Shown here one piece after another: positions 34,701-48,065 of a DNA stretch of 64,000 bases (positions are counted from its first letter, which is position 1; every line of letters starts with the position of its first letter). The position numbers and the translations under genes were made by a program. The notes below the pieces were generated by a model. It had not been told where the DNA came from. It was given only the letters and a program-made list of their open reading frames with translations, and searched no databases. Source of the stretch: Lytechinus pictus (Eukaryota > Echinodermata > Echinoidea > Temnopleuroida > Toxopneustidae); NCBI RefSeq assembly GCF_037042905.1, contig NC_087261.1:14582217-14646216 (forward strand), given 5' to 3'.

Positions 34701-36129
34701 GAGAGGTAACAGCACCCCCATGAATAAAATGGATTATCCCAGTACTTTTGGAATCATCAATCTTCATGAAACTAAGTTTTTTGAAACCTGAGATATCAAA
34801 GATTATTTTAAAAGCAATTTTGATAGAAATACCTTTTAAATTTTTTTTCACCTCAATGCTAACCCTTAACCGATCATGCTCATTATTGCTCTTCTACTAT
34901 TTCCTCTTCTTGTTCACCGATCTTCCTCTCCAACTTCCTTCTCATCTTCTTCACATCTCCCTTCTTCCCCCTCTCATTCATTTCGCATTTTTCTTCTACT
35001 CCTTCTTTTCAATGTTCTTCTTTTCCTCCTTCCTCTTCCAACCCTCCCTATGAGATGAGAACAAGTTGCTCCTTCACTGGCCATTCAAAATGATTTCATC
35101 ACGACGTCATAAATTTACTAAAAATTGTGTATAATCCAAACTTTGAGTGGTCAACGAAATACAGGAAGGTGTGGCGAATTCGAACAAAGGTAAACCCTTT
35201 ACTTGAGTAAAGGGTCTGAATTGCAGCCTACTCATGCCTTGTGTACTGAAGGCCCTCTCTGAAACAACAAGTTTTGTATGTGCTAGTCTTTGTGTGGAGA
35301 CACACTTGTTGATCAAAGTTTCAATCAGGGTCTGTGTCTGCAGACTAGAAAGGGGGGGGGGGGGTGCGTGGAAGAACATAAAACGAACAAAATACACAGG
35401 ATGGAGTAGGAGGGCAGAATGCAACAATTCAAAACTAATACAACAGCCAAATCAATCAAAGCCAGAAAGCAGTAATAAAAAAAAAAATGAAGGTTTGATG
35501 AAAATCCATCAAAGAACAGGTGCTATGAAACCTTGACCAATATTTTTCACTATTTTCTCTGCTTTTTAATAAAACCAAGTCACAGTTTGGAAATATTAAT
35601 TTCCCAAACTGTATCAAGATGGCAGACCAAAGGACGATTTCATTGGTGTGACTGTAGCCTAACTGATAAAAAAGAAGAAAAATAAACTACCAAGAACAAA
35701 TTACAACTGGCACAATATGTTGGATATAAACACGTCATTTGACCTGTATTTCAATAATATCCGTAATTCAAATAAACCATCATAAATATCATCGTAATAC
35801 TCACAATGGCTGGATTATAGGTAAAACAACACAAACATTTTCAATATTATTTCACAATTTACATTAATTTTCAAAAATGTTGTATAAACAAACATGCCCA
35901 CTCATGGAGCAAATAGATATTTGTTGTATTTTCGTACATTGTATGATTTGCCTCTTTTTTATGACCAAATAAATAATGATATTTAAAGGGTTTTTGATGT
36001 GAAATGGAATCCTAATTTTAATCTCATGTTTTACCCTCATAATAACCGAGTCTGCATATATGCTGGCTGGGGTCTGTGTAGTCTGCAATCACAGACTCAT
36101 ATTTGACACTTTAACCAATAACGGGTCTA

Positions 36130-36520
36130 GAGTAAAGACTAGATGCTAAAGGCTCTGTGTCAAATAAGAGACACAGTACATAGTGAATCTAGTCTCACTA
36201 CTACAGACTCTGCAATATTCACTGACTATTTTTGCTCTGAGCCAATCAGATGTAAGGATTTCAGTAGCTTATAACAATAGTCAAAGAAATTCACCATCTG
36301 TTTCATGGAATGTTAGCCAGTTTTTGCATCATGAAGTCTGTTGAGAGAAGACTCCATGGATACTTGACTGGCATTGGCGGAAGGGGAGCATTTCATGGAA
36401 CAATTTAATAGTCTCTGATATGCAACGTTTGTTATAAGGTACTGAAATCCTTGCATCTGATTGGCTCAGAATAACTTTGTCAGTGGAAATCACTGACCGG
36501 ATGCATGATGAAACATTCCC
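36130..36520. mobile_element. palindromic MITE-like repeat
   Basis: GAGCCAATCAGATGTAAGG with ATTTCAGTA at 36240-36268 faces its reverse complement at 36444-36470. CACTGACT and AGTGATTTCCACTGAC-like sequence extends the arms. No target duplication resolved. Confidence 0.55.
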
Positions 36521-39500
36521 CATTTTTTTTTTTACGAAGGTTACTGCAATGCTCACCTGAATGGTTCATGCATTTAAACTATGAGTACACCTCATTTTAT
36601 CTAGTCTAGTCCATAAAAAACGTTGAACAATCTTGAGTTATTTCAAGGCAACCTCAACACCTAATAACCCTTAATTCTCATGTTTACAAAAGCATCAGAT
36701 TATCGCAATAATATGCCCCTTAAACTTTCAAATACTCCTTTATACAAAACAAATGACTAAAAGATTGTAAAGCTCCTGTAAAATAGTCCATGACATTCAG
36801 AGCATTCTTGAAAGTGAGTTAATAGCAGTAATGAAATTTGCATATGCATGCTAATTGATTTCATAATCTAATTCAATTAATCAGCAGTTCACTTAATGGA
36901 AGTGTAAGATTTAATGTTAAGTTGTTACTTTCAGTTACACGTATACCTTTTTATTGATAACAACAGGGTCCAAAATCCTAACTGTTACAGTCCATGTACA
37001 GTAAATTTATTGAAAATGAAAGTCAAACATTATAATTACAAGGAATTCACACAATCTGTTAACATTGCAGATATAATTACAAACTGAAGTTTTCAAAAAG
37101 GAAGTGTAGGATGACAAAAATGAACAAAAACCCAACTGCAAGAGAGAAATATGAATTGACAAATTTGAATCGAAGCAGGAGAACATTTAAATCGGTAAGT
37201 CAATCACACAAAATAAATGATCAAATATATATCAGATTTTTATTTACTCTGGCGCATTAAAGTTAACCGGATTTCTGACTTATTGCCATCTCCACATTCA
37301 GCCGAGGGGGTGGGGGGGGGGGATGCCGTCTTGAGAAAATCACTGACAATAAGCTTCCCAGGTACACTGCATGTACAATAATGTTTGGTTGGGATGAAGG
37401 CTGCCCTCTTTAGTCTGACAGTGTATAAGGGATCAGAGCACACACAGATGCACAAAGTCAAGTGAGTGTTACACCAGAAATTATTCTACATGTATGTAGA
37501 ATAAAGAGCAATTGATATAGAGCAATTTTAACACAACAGGCATGGCAAATCACATATAAAAAATGCATAATTTCTTCATCACATTGTTTTCCCAAACGAG
37601 AGTTCAGTTGGAGTTATCATATTTGCATCATCCAAACAATAAAGGAGATCAAAATAAAGTGAATGAATACTGGTAAATATCATTATTCTAATTCTAGGTG
37701 GAACAAGGTCTGCCGCTCAAATAGCATAAGGATGTTAAAAATCTATGTGGTATGCACAAGTGTATTTCAGTGCAAATACTAACCTCTTTTCCTTTGACAT
37801 TCAACATTTTGGGAACACTCAAATTGTAAATTGGAATTATCAAGCATTCTTTCCACAGGATACAAAGCACTACTGCCCATATGCATGTGACCTCTAACAT
37901 GATTTTGTGGTGAATAATAAAATTGCTTCAAGACAATACCTATAGGAATATCCTATAACACAGTCTCCAACAGGAGCCTTTCATGTCCATTAGATATCTC
38001 AAGTGAAAAATGCCAATATTCATTCTTTTGTCAAAGTGACCTTTTTATATCCATTTTTTTCTGATGTACATGTATGTATATCAAAATTGTGTGTTTTCTG
38101 TTTATCAATATGCATTCCTTTGTTCCCAAACCATAACATTATTAGGCACTTCATAGATGTATCACCTCTTTCTATATTATCAAACAAATAATGCATAGTT
38201 TTTTAAAATTTCAATGCATTAATTAGCATTCACATGTGTTTCATAACAAATCCCTCCTAGCCCAAACTTAAAATATCAATTGATTTTTTAAGTACATGTG
38301 CTTTCAAAATTCTCCTTAATTTTGTATGTTTTTAGTCCTTACCCTTTCCAAGTTCAAAGGAATTGACAAGCTAACAGACAAACCAATCACACAAACAAAT
38401 AGGGTATGAAAGGTAACTCAACGCTTTATACATTTAATTTAAAAAAGAAAACTGATTCATACACATGCATGCGGTTGGAAAAAAAAACACACACACATGA
38501 AAATGATTCAGTCGGCGTCAAAAGTGCAAAATCAGCAACACATTTACTTCTTGTAAATGTGATTACATAGCTTAATATTATTTAGCAAATCATAAGGAAT
38601 GCATAAGTGTTTCATAAAGTTCACCAGCTTCTTACTATTAGATAATCCAGTATATTATGGTCCTAGGCAAGAAATAAAAATTCACTAGACAATAATAAAT
38701 GTTTGTAATAATAACGCTCCACATTAATGCATAGTAATTCTATATAATGAAATAACTCAACAGAAGTCAAATGTGATTGTGAAATACATTCAACTAAAAT
38801 GTGCAAGTACAGATGCATTTATCCGTAGTATCCTTTAGGGTATACCATTCAGGTCAGGATTACAAGGAAACCAATTAAATGAATGTTAAAACCAGATTCA
38901 TCCTTGTCGGGAGAAACAGGGTCTAGTAATGAATATGAGAATGGATGAACATGTTTAACAAGCAAAATGATAACCTCTGAAGAAGGCAATGGTAAAAACT
39001 ATCCATTCAATTGGATTTGGGTGGTTCTATTACACAATAAACTATTTTGCTACAGAAAGAAGTGGATATTAAAAATGATATGGAGCCAAATTCACATAAG
39101 TGTACTACCTCACACCGTGCATACAAATGTTAATCTGCCCAACTTTGGCAAAAGGAAGCAGCTGACCCATCAGTCAAATCTAAGTTATTGTTGTTTCTTT
39201 AACACCCTTTGTATGTTGCACGAAATGCACGTTCATGCAAATTTCGGGGGAAGAAATGATCGTTCTAAGGAAAGATATTGAAGAAAATATGCTGTTGAAT
39301 TGCCTTGACGCCTATCTAAATGATGAACACACATTGCTCATTTACAACAAATGATACTTTTGTGACTTGCTTCTTTTTGCCAAAGTATGGCAGTAATGTT
39401 TAGCATGAAGAATTGTGCTACATCTACATGTGTGTGTATGATTATTTCAGAATGTTCACACTGATTTTATTTATTTATTGTATTTATGCACATAAAATTG

Positions 39501-39810
39501 ACCAGCAGCACATGCTGAAAGGGTCAATTTACAAAAATTCATGAAGTACAATATAACAAAGCAAATGAACAAAAACGTAATTACAGTATTCTACATCAAA
39601 ACTTCAATCCAATTAAAATAATTTTATTGATAGTCAGAACTCCTAAAGTTCATGCACTCTTGTTCTTATTGCAGGTTTATGATTTAATTTTGAATAAATC
39701 AACTAAGTGTTTCAAGAAAATCAGGAATTCTTTAAAGAGACAGACTTCTGTATGAAAACCAGGAATTACTTGGGCTCATTGTCTTCAGAAGAATAGTACA
39801 CATGTACATG
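36521..39810. other. gene-free AT-rich stretch
   Basis: No coding exon or clear repeat could be supported. The minus strand has AATAAA clusters at 39465-39480 that could serve the EB1 transcript, whose stop codon is at 41198, but nothing fixes the cleavage site. Confidence 0.4.
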
Positions 39811-39815
39811 TGTGT

Positions 39816-40254
39816 TAAGGCGACCGCACACCTTGCGACTGGTCCACGATCCGATTTTGTAACAATTGCATCTTGCTCATTTTCTGAAAATGTTAATGAT
39901 AAGTATCTTTTTATTACAGGATCAAATTAGCTGAAAGAATACTAATATAACAATTTTGGACGATTGCAAGCCTTCAATTTGGAGTAAAGGCCAGATTAGT
40001 TTTAAATCGTAGCAAATCGTACGACTGCTATGACGTCATTACGACTCGATATTGAATTCGCTTTATACAGTATTCTGATAAGGATTATAGCATAGTCGCA
40101 TTTTTTAATACAGGTATTCGTACGGTGATTTACAATGTAGAACATTACATAGTAGGATATTCCATGTCTCAATACTGTATTAGCATCAAATTCTACAATG
40201 TTTTATTCCAAAATCGGGTCACAGACCAATCACAAGGTGTGCGGTGGCCTTTAT
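39816..40254. mobile_element. ~435-bp MITE with GGCGACCGCACACCTTG ends
   Basis: Left end AAGGCGACCGCACACCTTGC and right end CACAAGGTGTGCGGTGGCCTT are inverted repeats, and CGATCCGATTTTG mirrors CAAAATCGGGTC just inside. No frame. Confidence 0.8.
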
Positions 40255-40554
40255 ACAACGACAAGACTGGTGGTAGTTTGGTGCTCTGCTGACATGACCA
40301 TCATTAATGAAGCTATGTCTGCCATACTAGTCGTATATTGATTCATTTAGTTTAAGAAAAACAACCGAACACTGGGATCTCTTTTGGGTTTTGATGAAAA
40401 TAGCCGAATTTGTGAATATTGCATATTTGGCGACTTCATGAACCATTGGGCAAAGAGCACACAGATAACAAATAGAATTTTAGTAAATACAGTATAGAGA
40501 TGAAAACTGACTGACTGATTATTAACTATTGTTTAAAAGTTGCCATGGTGAATA

Positions 40555-40850
40555 ATGTACACTGCACAGTTTGTAGTCCTAGTCAAATGTGCCTAACTAT
40601 ACGTTTTGAGATGCCCAACTGTACAGTTCGAGGTGCCTAATTGTACAGTATGTTTTTTATGAACTCAACTAGACTTACGCTGCACAGTTTGTAGTCCTAG
40701 TCAAATGTGCCTAACTATACATTTTGAGATGCCCAATTGTACAGTTCGAGGTGCCTAACTGTACATTTTTGATGTGCGTAACTGTACAGTTTAATATGCC
40801 CAATTGTACAGTTTGATGTGCCTACTTGTACAGTTTGTTTTTTCAATGAA
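40555..40850. repeat. minisatellite with ~20-bp GTACAGTT units
   Basis: Units such as GTGCCTAACTGTACAGTTTG and GATGCCCAATTGTACAGTTC repeat about a dozen times. A larger block (GTTTGTAGTCCTAGTCAAAT onward) is duplicated at 40568 and 40687. It may fall in the EB1 3' UTR. Confidence 0.8.
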
Positions 40851-41197
40851 CTCTATAAACCATACTTACGAAGAGAATATCTACCCATGAAGCATGCATC
40901 CAGACTGTGTAGGCTAGGCAGACAGCTACTCATCGCCAAAGGTCCTTTAATTGCCACACCGCACCCACTTTCTCCACTAAACTTCATCATTTGTTAAGCT
41001 TCAGGACGACTTTAAATACTAGATCTACAACATAAGAAGGATAGCTGAAGCCTCTCTCACACAAGTCCTTATCATACAACAATCATACGCATTTATGTAA
41101 TAGATATATGTACAAACTTCTCTTCCCCTGTGATGGAGGCATCATTGATATTCTAACTATACCCAAATAAAATGTTCTGGTCGAGGGTAGGACTGGT

Positions 41198-41290
41198 TTA
41201 ATACTCCTCCTGCTCTTGATCCAGTATCTCCTCTGGTTGGTAGTCGACGCCGCCAGCATCGCCTTCGTCATCTGGTTGCTCAAAACCATC
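41198..41290 (-). CDS. MAPRE: EB1 terminal exon, EEY form
   Basis: Acceptor TCTCCAG, phase 0, 30 residues plus TAA. It starts DGFEQPDDEGD and ends LDQEQEEY, the classical EB1 acidic tail with terminal Tyr that binds CAP-Gly domains such as those of p150Glued and CLIP-170. It is 93 nt, the same length as the alternative exon at 44254. Confidence 0.9.
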   Translation of the reverse strand, partial: DGFEQPDDEGDAGGVDYQPEEILDQEQEEY

Positions 41291-41404
41291 CTGGAGATAA
41301 GGAAGAGACGAATATAGATTAAATAAAAATGGGTGTGGGTGTATTAAATGAGATTAAAAAGCAATGGGACTGGGAGAGAAAGGGTGATCATGGAGAGGTT
41401 ATTA

Positions 41405-41680
41405 GAGAATGGGGGGGGGGGAGAATAAGCGACGGGGGCTTTAAAGGGCAAAGTGGGAGGGGCAAAACTGAAAAGCATAAACAAAAGTAGTGGAGGGGGA
41501 TACTACGGGAAAGGAGCATGTACATTTACATAAGAGAAATAAAATCAGATGAATAGAGAGGGAATGGGGGGGGGGGCAGAGAGTGAGACAGAGAGAGAAG
41601 GGGGGGGGGGAGAGGTGTGAAAGGTGATAAGAGTAGAAGATGTGAGAAAAAGACGAAGGAGGGGGGGGGAGAATGGGGTT
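41405..41680. repeat. polypurine/poly-G tract
   Basis: GAGA and G-run sequence with no coding potential, in the last EB1 intron. A similar GAGGAGAAAAGA tract lies at 43950-44110. Confidence 0.7.
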
Positions 41681-44253
41681 GAGGAAAACTTTCATTTTGA
41701 GATTATCAATTAAACCAATTTTCACATTTCATATGAAGAAAAAAAAAGGGCTTTCACTGAAAAGATAGACAATATGTATCACAAAACTTTCATTTTTGAG
41801 ACGAGCCACCAGTAATAACAGACAAAGCACCAATAGATTTGAGAACGATGGTTCAGGTACAGTGGAAATTCATTTCAAAATACGTTTTTAGAAATAGTTT
41901 TGAAATTAAATCATGCATAGAAACAACAAATTTGAAGGTTTGAAACACTAGACAATGAGAACATAAGGAAGCGACATTAAATAATTATTTCAGAAGTGCT
42001 TCTCGCTGAGTTTGAGAATAAGAATTCCTTTTTATTTCTTTTCATATACATGTGGAGGACACATACACAGAACACTACCCCCTCAACATGAAATTTGCGG
42101 ATCTATTCTTTCTTAAATGCCAAATAAAATGTGCAATTTTCAAATGATGTGCAATCATAGACAGCATGAAAATCCAGAGAAAAAAAAAAAGTTCTAAAAG
42201 CTGAATTCATTAAAAAAAAACATTTTCAAGGGACAATATATGGGAAATGTGTACAATTAAAACAGTGAAGAAATAATAATGTAGAATCTACATGTACATA
42301 AAGTCATGTCCTTTCAAATCGCCCACAAATAATAATGAAAATGTCACTTTTGGATGTTCAAAATTTACACATGAAAATTTCTTTCTTTGAAATGAATAAA
42401 TGTCCTGAAGTTACATGAAAGGCAATTTCATGAACAGCGAAAATAAGGCAAGTAATGGACAGATAAAAAAAGGACATGGATGTTGAAAATAAAGTTTTTG
42501 TGGGTCGTCAATATTCAGACATTTTCACTCATGAAATGGGAACATTTGCCTCATTTTTTGTCATTCTTTACATCCTCAGGATATTTCCTTTTAAATAAAG
42601 TACACTCTTGTATCGATGAGTACATTGATGCACTAAAGTGCACTATAAAAGAGTTGTGTGAGGATCCACATTTTGGCTAAGTTTGAAATGCATGTCCTCA
42701 AAAGATAAAAAAAAATAGAATTAAAAATTAACCATTCCCATTACACAATTATGCACCAATAGCCATTAAGAAAATGTCAATTATCACTGGTGGAAAATTG
42801 TGCATGACAAAGTACTAGCAACAATATTACTGTAAAAGAAATAATGAAGGAGGAAAGGTGACAAAGTTCAAATAATTTACAGTCATTTCCATCAAAATTA
42901 ATGAAAAAAAAACTTGGTATCAAATTAATAGGAAAGGGAAAGTCTGACAAGGAAAAAAAAATGTTGATAATGATATATAGAAACTAATTCAAAGCTCAAA
43001 TCCAGTTTTAGTAGAATATTGAACTACTATTGCTCGTATCAGAAACTGATAGCAGTGTCACATTATACATCTTGAACAAACACATACATTGCAAGATTAA
43101 GAATAGCAGCGCATTCTTCAAATGGATGCAATACATGCTATGTAGATAACAATCACTCTTTAGCCATACTTGGGGAAATCTAAACCCCCGCGGCACTACC
43201 CCCGCCTAAGTTCTATGCAGAGCGTATGTTAGAGTTATTAAAGATAAATTGCTATGCCTTTTTGGCTACAGGGAATTCATCCTTAAAAAGGCAATTTATG
43301 CAGGAATCCCAAGCATCTTTTCACCACTAATTCTCACATAAGTCACAGACAAAGCAATGGGGAATGTATGTGGTAAAACTACTGCAGGTGAAAGACACTA
43401 AGCACCCCCTAAATGCTGCCAAAAGCAGAGCTACCTACCATATTTGAGAAAAAGTCTATAATTTCTTTTTATCCTATTTTCAATCCTAAAATAATATTTT
43501 TCTATAAAACATTGAAAAACATGTATACAAAAAAAAATCATCATTATTACAAGTTTCAAAAATGCTGTGTCACTTTCCCCTCCTACTAAATAGGACAACA
43601 TCCTACTACATGTAATTGGCAGCTCTGTAAAAATTCTATCAAGCATCTCTCACGGTAGCCTTTCAATTTTCACCACTGTTTTGTCGATGGAAGTGAGAAT
43701 TAGAACTGGAAGAAACTTGTGGTATTGGCGCATCGAAGACGCTGCTCAGATATTTGCGTTTAAAATCTTTATCATGGTGATGAAGAAAAACCTTCATAGC
43801 ATCGTAATCTTGCTTACATTGTTGACTTCCTACTACAAAGTGAAGAAAATCAAACTATTTTGAGATTTTACCAAAACTGGAATTGAGGAAAGTAAGTAAA
43901 ATAGAGCATAAAGGATAGTGGAATAATAGCATTTTAACATATATTTCAAGAGTGAAAGGAGAGGAGAAAAGAGGAGGGGAGGAAATGTGATGAGCAGGGA
44001 TAAGAGAGGAGAGGAGCAAAGAAAAGAGAAACAAAGAGAAGCTAAAATAATGTAGAAGAGAAAAGATGCGAAGTGATGCAAAGAAAGAAGAAGAGAACAG
44101 AGAAGAGAAGACAAGAAAGCAACAAAAGCAAAACACATTTTAAAATATGGAATAAAGGGCAACAAAGATGATAGCAAAACATAAAGTTTTCAAGGACAGA
44201 AATTTCAAAGAGCTTCATGACGGACTGGACACCAATGGATATATTTCTCTACC

Positions 44254-44346
44254 CTAGTATTGGTCTGAGGTACGATCATCAAGATCGTCCAGGCTGCCTG
44301 GGTCTGAATCCGTCGCCCCAAAGTCCTCAGGAACCGCAAAGCCATC
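44254..44346 (-). CDS. MAPRE: EB1 alternative terminal exon, DQY form
   Basis: Acceptor ATACGTAG, phase 0, 30 residues plus TAG. It reads DGFAVPEDFGATDSDPG and ends DDRTSDQY. It opens like the downstream tail (Asp-Gly-Phe), is equally acidic and ends in Tyr, but has Asp-Gln-Tyr instead of Glu-Glu-Tyr. Because it contains its own stop, it would be used as a mutually exclusive last exon. It may have arisen by terminal-exon duplication (inference). Confidence 0.75.
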   Translation of the reverse strand, partial: DGFAVPEDFGATDSDPGSLDDLDDRTSDQY

Positions 44347-45050
44347 CTACGTATTCCCACGAAGCAAGAGGAGCAAGATATTAGGGATGGAAAGAAAGGG
44401 CGCTATTAAAGCAAAATCAATGATTTATCTCATAGTCATTTGAACAGTATTTATTTGCGTGACGTGAACTCCTCTTCATACCCGGAACACAAGTGCATTG
44501 GAAACTTGGTAAAATGAGCATTTTAGGATCATTCAAATTACTCCAGGCCCATAGTGCAATAAATCACAATTTATCATAGATTTCTAATAATTATTCTTAT
44601 TGGCTAATAGCATTTGAGTAGCATGTGCATGGAACTGAAGATTTTTTTGTTAAAGCTGCTGCAAATTTTTACAAGGAATTGAAACTGATATGATGACAGA
44701 TACTAGGTTTAGAAACACCTGTCAAGGAATGGTCATCTCTTTACACTAAGTTTCCAATGAACATGTATAAATAAGTGGTAGATATGAGTGATGGAAACAA
44801 GCCACTCAGTATTGAGGTAAGGGTCCTAAACAAAGAAGTCATAAGAGAAAAATATACACCAAGGATTGGAGGTGTGATGCCCATCTAAAGGGACCAAGAA
44901 AAGAAGTCTACAGTGTGGGCCAAGGCAGTCTGGGCATAGGAATCTCCTTTCCACTTTTATTTATCATGCTGCATGCAAGCTGGAAACAACACCACCATCA
45001 TGATCCTCCACCATCAGCCAGGGCTAACCAGGAAAAAAAGGGGATAAAAA

Positions 45051-46055
45051 TCATGAGTCACAGGCCACCTTGTGAGAGATTCCGATATCCTCAAATGCTT
45101 TGTCGATCTCAACTGCAAAGCAATGTTCTTCGGAGTCACCCTGAGGAGCGTCTGAGACAAGGGCAGTCGTAGTGGGGTCTTCTATAAAGTCTACGGTGTT
45201 TTCCCGGGAAAATTGCTGTGTCCCCACCCCAGGGCTAATTCTAGAAATTTCTGGACTAAGTGTCTGACTTTCTTGTTGGGGGTGATCAACAGCCATGGGG
45301 GCAGTCTCGGGGCTTACTCTATCTATATTTGGGGGATTTCCCAGGTCATCAGGCTTGTAATACACAGCTTCAACCAGGTTCCCAGCTCTACCTCTTATCA
45401 AGGATACATCTCTATATTTGTCATTGCTAAGGGTATCCGTCACAGATTCAAGAGGGGCCGGGTTTGAATGATAAAATGACGAAGCGTCAACGGCCCTGTC
45501 AGGGATTGGAGAAATGGGCCTTGGACTTGCATGAACATCAATCTTCCCTATGGTTTTTGAAATCCGACTAGAACTACTAGAGGACCCAGAAGGAAGATCT
45601 TTGTTGCTTGGATTACGATTCTGTTTGAGGGATGCTCGGGGAGGTTTTTCCTTCAAGGGCTTTTTGGCAGTTTTGGAAGTAGAGCTCTGCTTGGCAGTAG
45701 CCGTCTTGAAAGTTCCAGAATCATAGTCAACAGTCCTGTAGACAGGGTCTTCAATCCCGGGAATAGGGCCAGGGGTCTCTGGGATGGATTTTCCCGTCTT
45801 AGGGGGTGGTGCCCTTGGGATACCCCCAACCTTCCCTGGGGTGGACTCGGCCTTTCCCGGAACGGGACGGACTATCTCGGGGACAGGCCCAGGATTCCCT
45901 GGGGTAGTGTCAGCCACCACTGGGACAAAGTGTGAGGCTCCTGGAACAGAGAAGGGGGTCTTGGGCGGTTCCTGTCCTTGCTGTTTGGCACCAGGGTGCA
46001 TCAAAATCCAATTAGATTCCTCCTGCTGAGGTGTGAAGTCTTCGAACACACCCTC
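45051..46055 (-). CDS. candidate large EB1 alternative exon, Pro/Ser-rich
   Basis: A 335-codon frame lies in the intron after EB1 exon 5. An AG at TCCAAAG opens phase 0 exactly in frame with exon 5, and the first residues EGVFEDFTPQQEE resemble the EB1 tail start. The rest is low-complexity but protein-like: GPVPEIVRPVPGKAEST-type repeats, a SKTAKKPLKEKPPRASLKQ basic stretch, poly-Ser, then acidic EDIGISHK. It ends at TGA 45051, or could splice at AAG|GTGGCC (45069) in phase 0, making a 987-nt cassette. The frame extends to an ATG at 46073, so an independent gene or intronless transcript is the alternative. Confidence 0.55.
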   Translation of the reverse strand, partial: EGVFEDFTPQQEESNWILMHPGAKQQGQEPPKTPFSVPGASHFVPVVADTTPGNPGPVPEIVRPVPGKAESTPGKVGGIPRAPPPKTGKSIPETPGPIPGIEDPVYRTVDYDSGTFKTATAKQSSTSKTAKKPLKEKPPRASLKQNRNPSNKDLPSGSSSSSSRISKTIGKIDVHASPRPISPIPDRAVDASSFYHSNPAPLESVTDTLSNDKYRDVSLIRGRAGNLVEAVYYKPDDLGNPPNIDRVSPETAPMAVDHPQQESQTLSPEISRISPGVGTQQFSRENTVDFIEDPTTTALVSDAPQGDSEEHCFAVEIDKAFEDIGISHKVACDS

Positions 46056-47017
46056 CTTTGGACGGAATGCCATAATGTAAGGGATGCAAATGAAGCATTC
46101 AAAATTGTGTTACATGTTTATGAAGCAGTAATGAATGAAAGCAAGGCGTGAATCGATGTAATAACATACATGTATATCTAAAATGAATACTCTCTTTGCG
46201 TGCCTATTTTATTTATCAATGTTAAAAAATTAGAATAATAATCAAAATCCTATTTATAACTTCAAATTCAAAAAGGCAAGGCTTGTTGCATGTTACATCT
46301 TCTTTATGGTATTTCAACCAGGACTGACAGGGCTATATTCTGCCTGATAAGTCTTTATTCTAAAAGTCTTTTGGCACAAAGTTTTCTGACGAATTCCTGT
46401 TAATATCTGCATCAAAGTGTTTTCTCTCATCCCCCACAAAGCATCAAATGGATGACTGGTTTTTAATTTCAAATCTTTTGCTTACAAACTTGGAGCTAAA
46501 AGGGCTGTTTAGCTCCATTACAACACGCTCTTTTGGTAGCAGTATTTATATCTAGATAATATCAATCCCCGGAACCAAGCAGTGGGTACAATCAACAGCA
46601 AACTCACATATTTGGTATGATTAAGCCAAGGGCTCTGTGGATGAATTATGAACCACTGACCAGCGAATGAAAGCTGCACAAAATGCCATTTTCCCCAGAA
46701 ATGTAATGGACTTCGTAAATTGGAGGGAAAAAAGGCCCCCATAAATCAATACGAGGTTCAAGACAAAATGTAATTTGGAATGGAATTATTAATGGGGAAG
46801 TGTACAATACATACATGTACCACCCTGCCCCCCCCCAAAAAAAAAAAATCCTAGATGCAAGTGAGTAATTTCAATTGATTGCTTTGTTAACAAAGGGAAA
46901 AAATTCTGGCATTTTATTCTGGTGGCCATAAAAGGGTTTGACTTATCACCTCTGTTGCATGTAAGACTTTCAATACTGGTGGCAACTAAAACAGAATTGA
47001 TTGATATCAAGTATTAC

Positions 47018-47170
47018 CTCTGTTGCATATAAAACTTCCAATATTCTTGAGATGCCACTGTGTGGTTGGTCTTCAAATTCTGAGCAGATGACTTCGATAT
47101 CTCGTAACTTTCCAAAGTAGAAATCTCTCTCCTTTTCTAGCCCAGTTATCGTCACTAATGATTCATCAAG
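47018..47170 (-). CDS. MAPRE: EB1 exon 5: EB-homology coiled coil
   Basis: Acceptor TATTTATAG, donor GAG|GTAATA, 51 codons, phase 0-0. It begins LDESLVTITGLEKERDFY and contains FGKLRDIEVICSEFE and ISRILEVLYATE, the dimerising coiled coil and four-helix bundle with the conserved FYF motif that forms the SxIP-binding pocket. Confidence 0.95.
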
Positions 47171-47261
47171 CTATAAATAAAGAGGAGTATTTACAGAATT
47201 GTTATTACAGAGCGCCATGCTGCTGGCATCACCAATAGTGCCAATATCATAGTCATCATTG

Positions 47262-47725
<464 letters not shown>

Positions 47726-47843
47726 ACATCGGATGATTTCATCGAGAACTGTAAAAAATATTTACATTTACAACCATTTGTCTAATGGTGACATTAACAA
47801 CAAATAAAATATAGACAAAAACAAGTCAATCAGTATAACTGAC

Positions 47844-47983
47844 CTGTAACTGAAGATCTGTGACCTGTGCATTTGTTACTGCTGCTCCAGCTTTACTTGA
47901 TGCAGCTGGTTTTGAGGGTGCTGGTTTCGATGCTGCTGGTTTTCTGGTGGGTTGTGCTGCTGGAGCTGTTTTGGCTTTCATCA
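47844..47983 (-). CDS. MAPRE: EB1 exon 4: linker
   Basis: Acceptor CCCTCCAG, donor TACAG|GTCAGT, phase 1 to 0. It encodes VMKAKTAPAAQPTRKPAAS, KPAPSKPAAS and AVTNAQVTDLQLQ, the basic Ala/Pro/Lys linker that boosts microtubule binding, leading into the coiled coil. Confidence 0.9.
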
Positions 47984-48065
47984 CTGGAGGGGAAGGGGGG
48001 GGGGGGGTGATCATTTCAAATCAATTGAATTCATAATTAGAGTTTCAGGAAGCATGAGTGTTTTC

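Noticed and set aside
35234..35536. Plus-strand 100-codon frame
   Set aside because: Crosses a poly-G tract and MITE fragment with no family resemblance.
43833..44177. Ser/Leu/Phe-rich minus-strand frames
   Set aside because: Caused by a polypurine tract in the EB1 intron.
45784..46029. Plus-strand Gly/Pro-rich frame
   Set aside because: Complement of the Pro-rich EB1-intron frame, which has better phase and neighbour support on the minus strand.
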